49,459 nt of DNA from Citrobacter sp. Res13-Sevr-PEB04-36 (GTDB lineage Bacteria; Pseudomonadota; Gammaproteobacteria; Enterobacterales; Enterobacteriaceae), in assembly GCF_015672735.1 (NCBI RefSeq), contig NZ_JADABY010000012.1, positions 1 to 49,459 on the forward strand, given 5' to 3'. Within the stretch, counting starts at the first letter, position 1; the number at the start of each line of letters is the position of its first letter. Below, one piece after another: positions 49,413-49,459 of this stretch. Under the pieces are notes generated by a model. It did no database searches and had not been told where the DNA came from. It saw only the letters and a program-made list of their open reading frames with translations. Made by a program: the position numbers and the translations under genes.

Positions 49413-49428
49413 TGTGATGGACATTACA
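49413..49428. promoter_or_regulatory. CRP site of the araE promoter
   Basis: TGTGA-TGGACA-TTACA matches 9 of 10 half-site bases. It lies just upstream of the AraC site, as in AraC-CRP co-activated promoters. Confidence 0.7.
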
Positions 49429-49459
49429 ATTTTAAAATTTATAGATAATTACTCAATAA

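Overview
This is a stretch of enterobacterial core chromosome. The proteins and gene order closely follow the fuc-recBCD-thyA-mutH-galR-lysA-araE region (about 61-64 min) of Escherichia coli. REP/BIME palindromes of the coli/Salmonella/Citrobacter type, GcvB, tandem OmrA/OmrB and three tandem initiator tRNA genes all point to Enterobacteriaceae. It is not a plain E. coli K-12 arrangement. No fucP permease precedes fucI; a divergent ribose-type sugar ABC ATPase is there instead. A KdgF-like cupin gene also sits between ygeA and araE. A Citrobacter-like genus is my inference, not a proof. I saw no IS element, prophage, integrase, CRISPR array or defence island.

Layout. 1-1437 (-): 5' part of a sugar ABC transporter ATPase, cut by the window edge. 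1438-1901: divergent regulatory region with two identical perfect 16-bp palindromes. 1902-6408 (+): L-fucose catabolism, fucI-fucK-fucU-fucR. 6444-8868 (-): rlmM, ygdD, gcvA; then the divergent sRNA gcvB (8997-9203) and ygdI. 9651-11299 (+): csdA-csdE sulfur-transfer pair; 11368-12174 (-): their tRNA-modification partner tcdA; 12308-13405 (-): mltA. 13610-14026 (+): three tRNA-fMet genes with an RtT-like element in the first spacer. Then amiC (-) and argA (+).

17076-31608 (-) is a long block transcribed leftward: lgt-thyA, then ppdA-ppdB-ygdB-ppdC (minor pilin-like proteins), recC, ptrA, recB, recD. Further right are ptsP and rppH (-), then a 684-bp gene-free stretch rich in DnaA-box-like sequences. 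It is followed by mutH, ygdQ, ygdR and tas (+). lplT and aas (-) form a lysophospholipid import and re-acylation pair. omrA and omrB (-), galR (+), lysA (-), lysR (+), ygeA (-), the kdgF-like cupin (+) and araE (-) complete the window.

Themes: sugar use (fucose, galactose control, arabinose uptake, possibly uronates), DNA repair (RecBCD, MutH), cell-wall and lipid maintenance (MltA, AmiC, Lgt, LplT-Aas), translation-linked functions (tRNA-fMet, RlmM, CsdA/CsdE/TcdA) and Hfq-type sRNAs. Most genes are ordinary. The accessory or unexplained signals are the fuc-upstream control region, the cupin with a KdgR-like operator, the DnaA-box cluster before mutH, an 11-bp inverted repeat before tas, and a compensated base-pair change in one tRNA-fMet copy.
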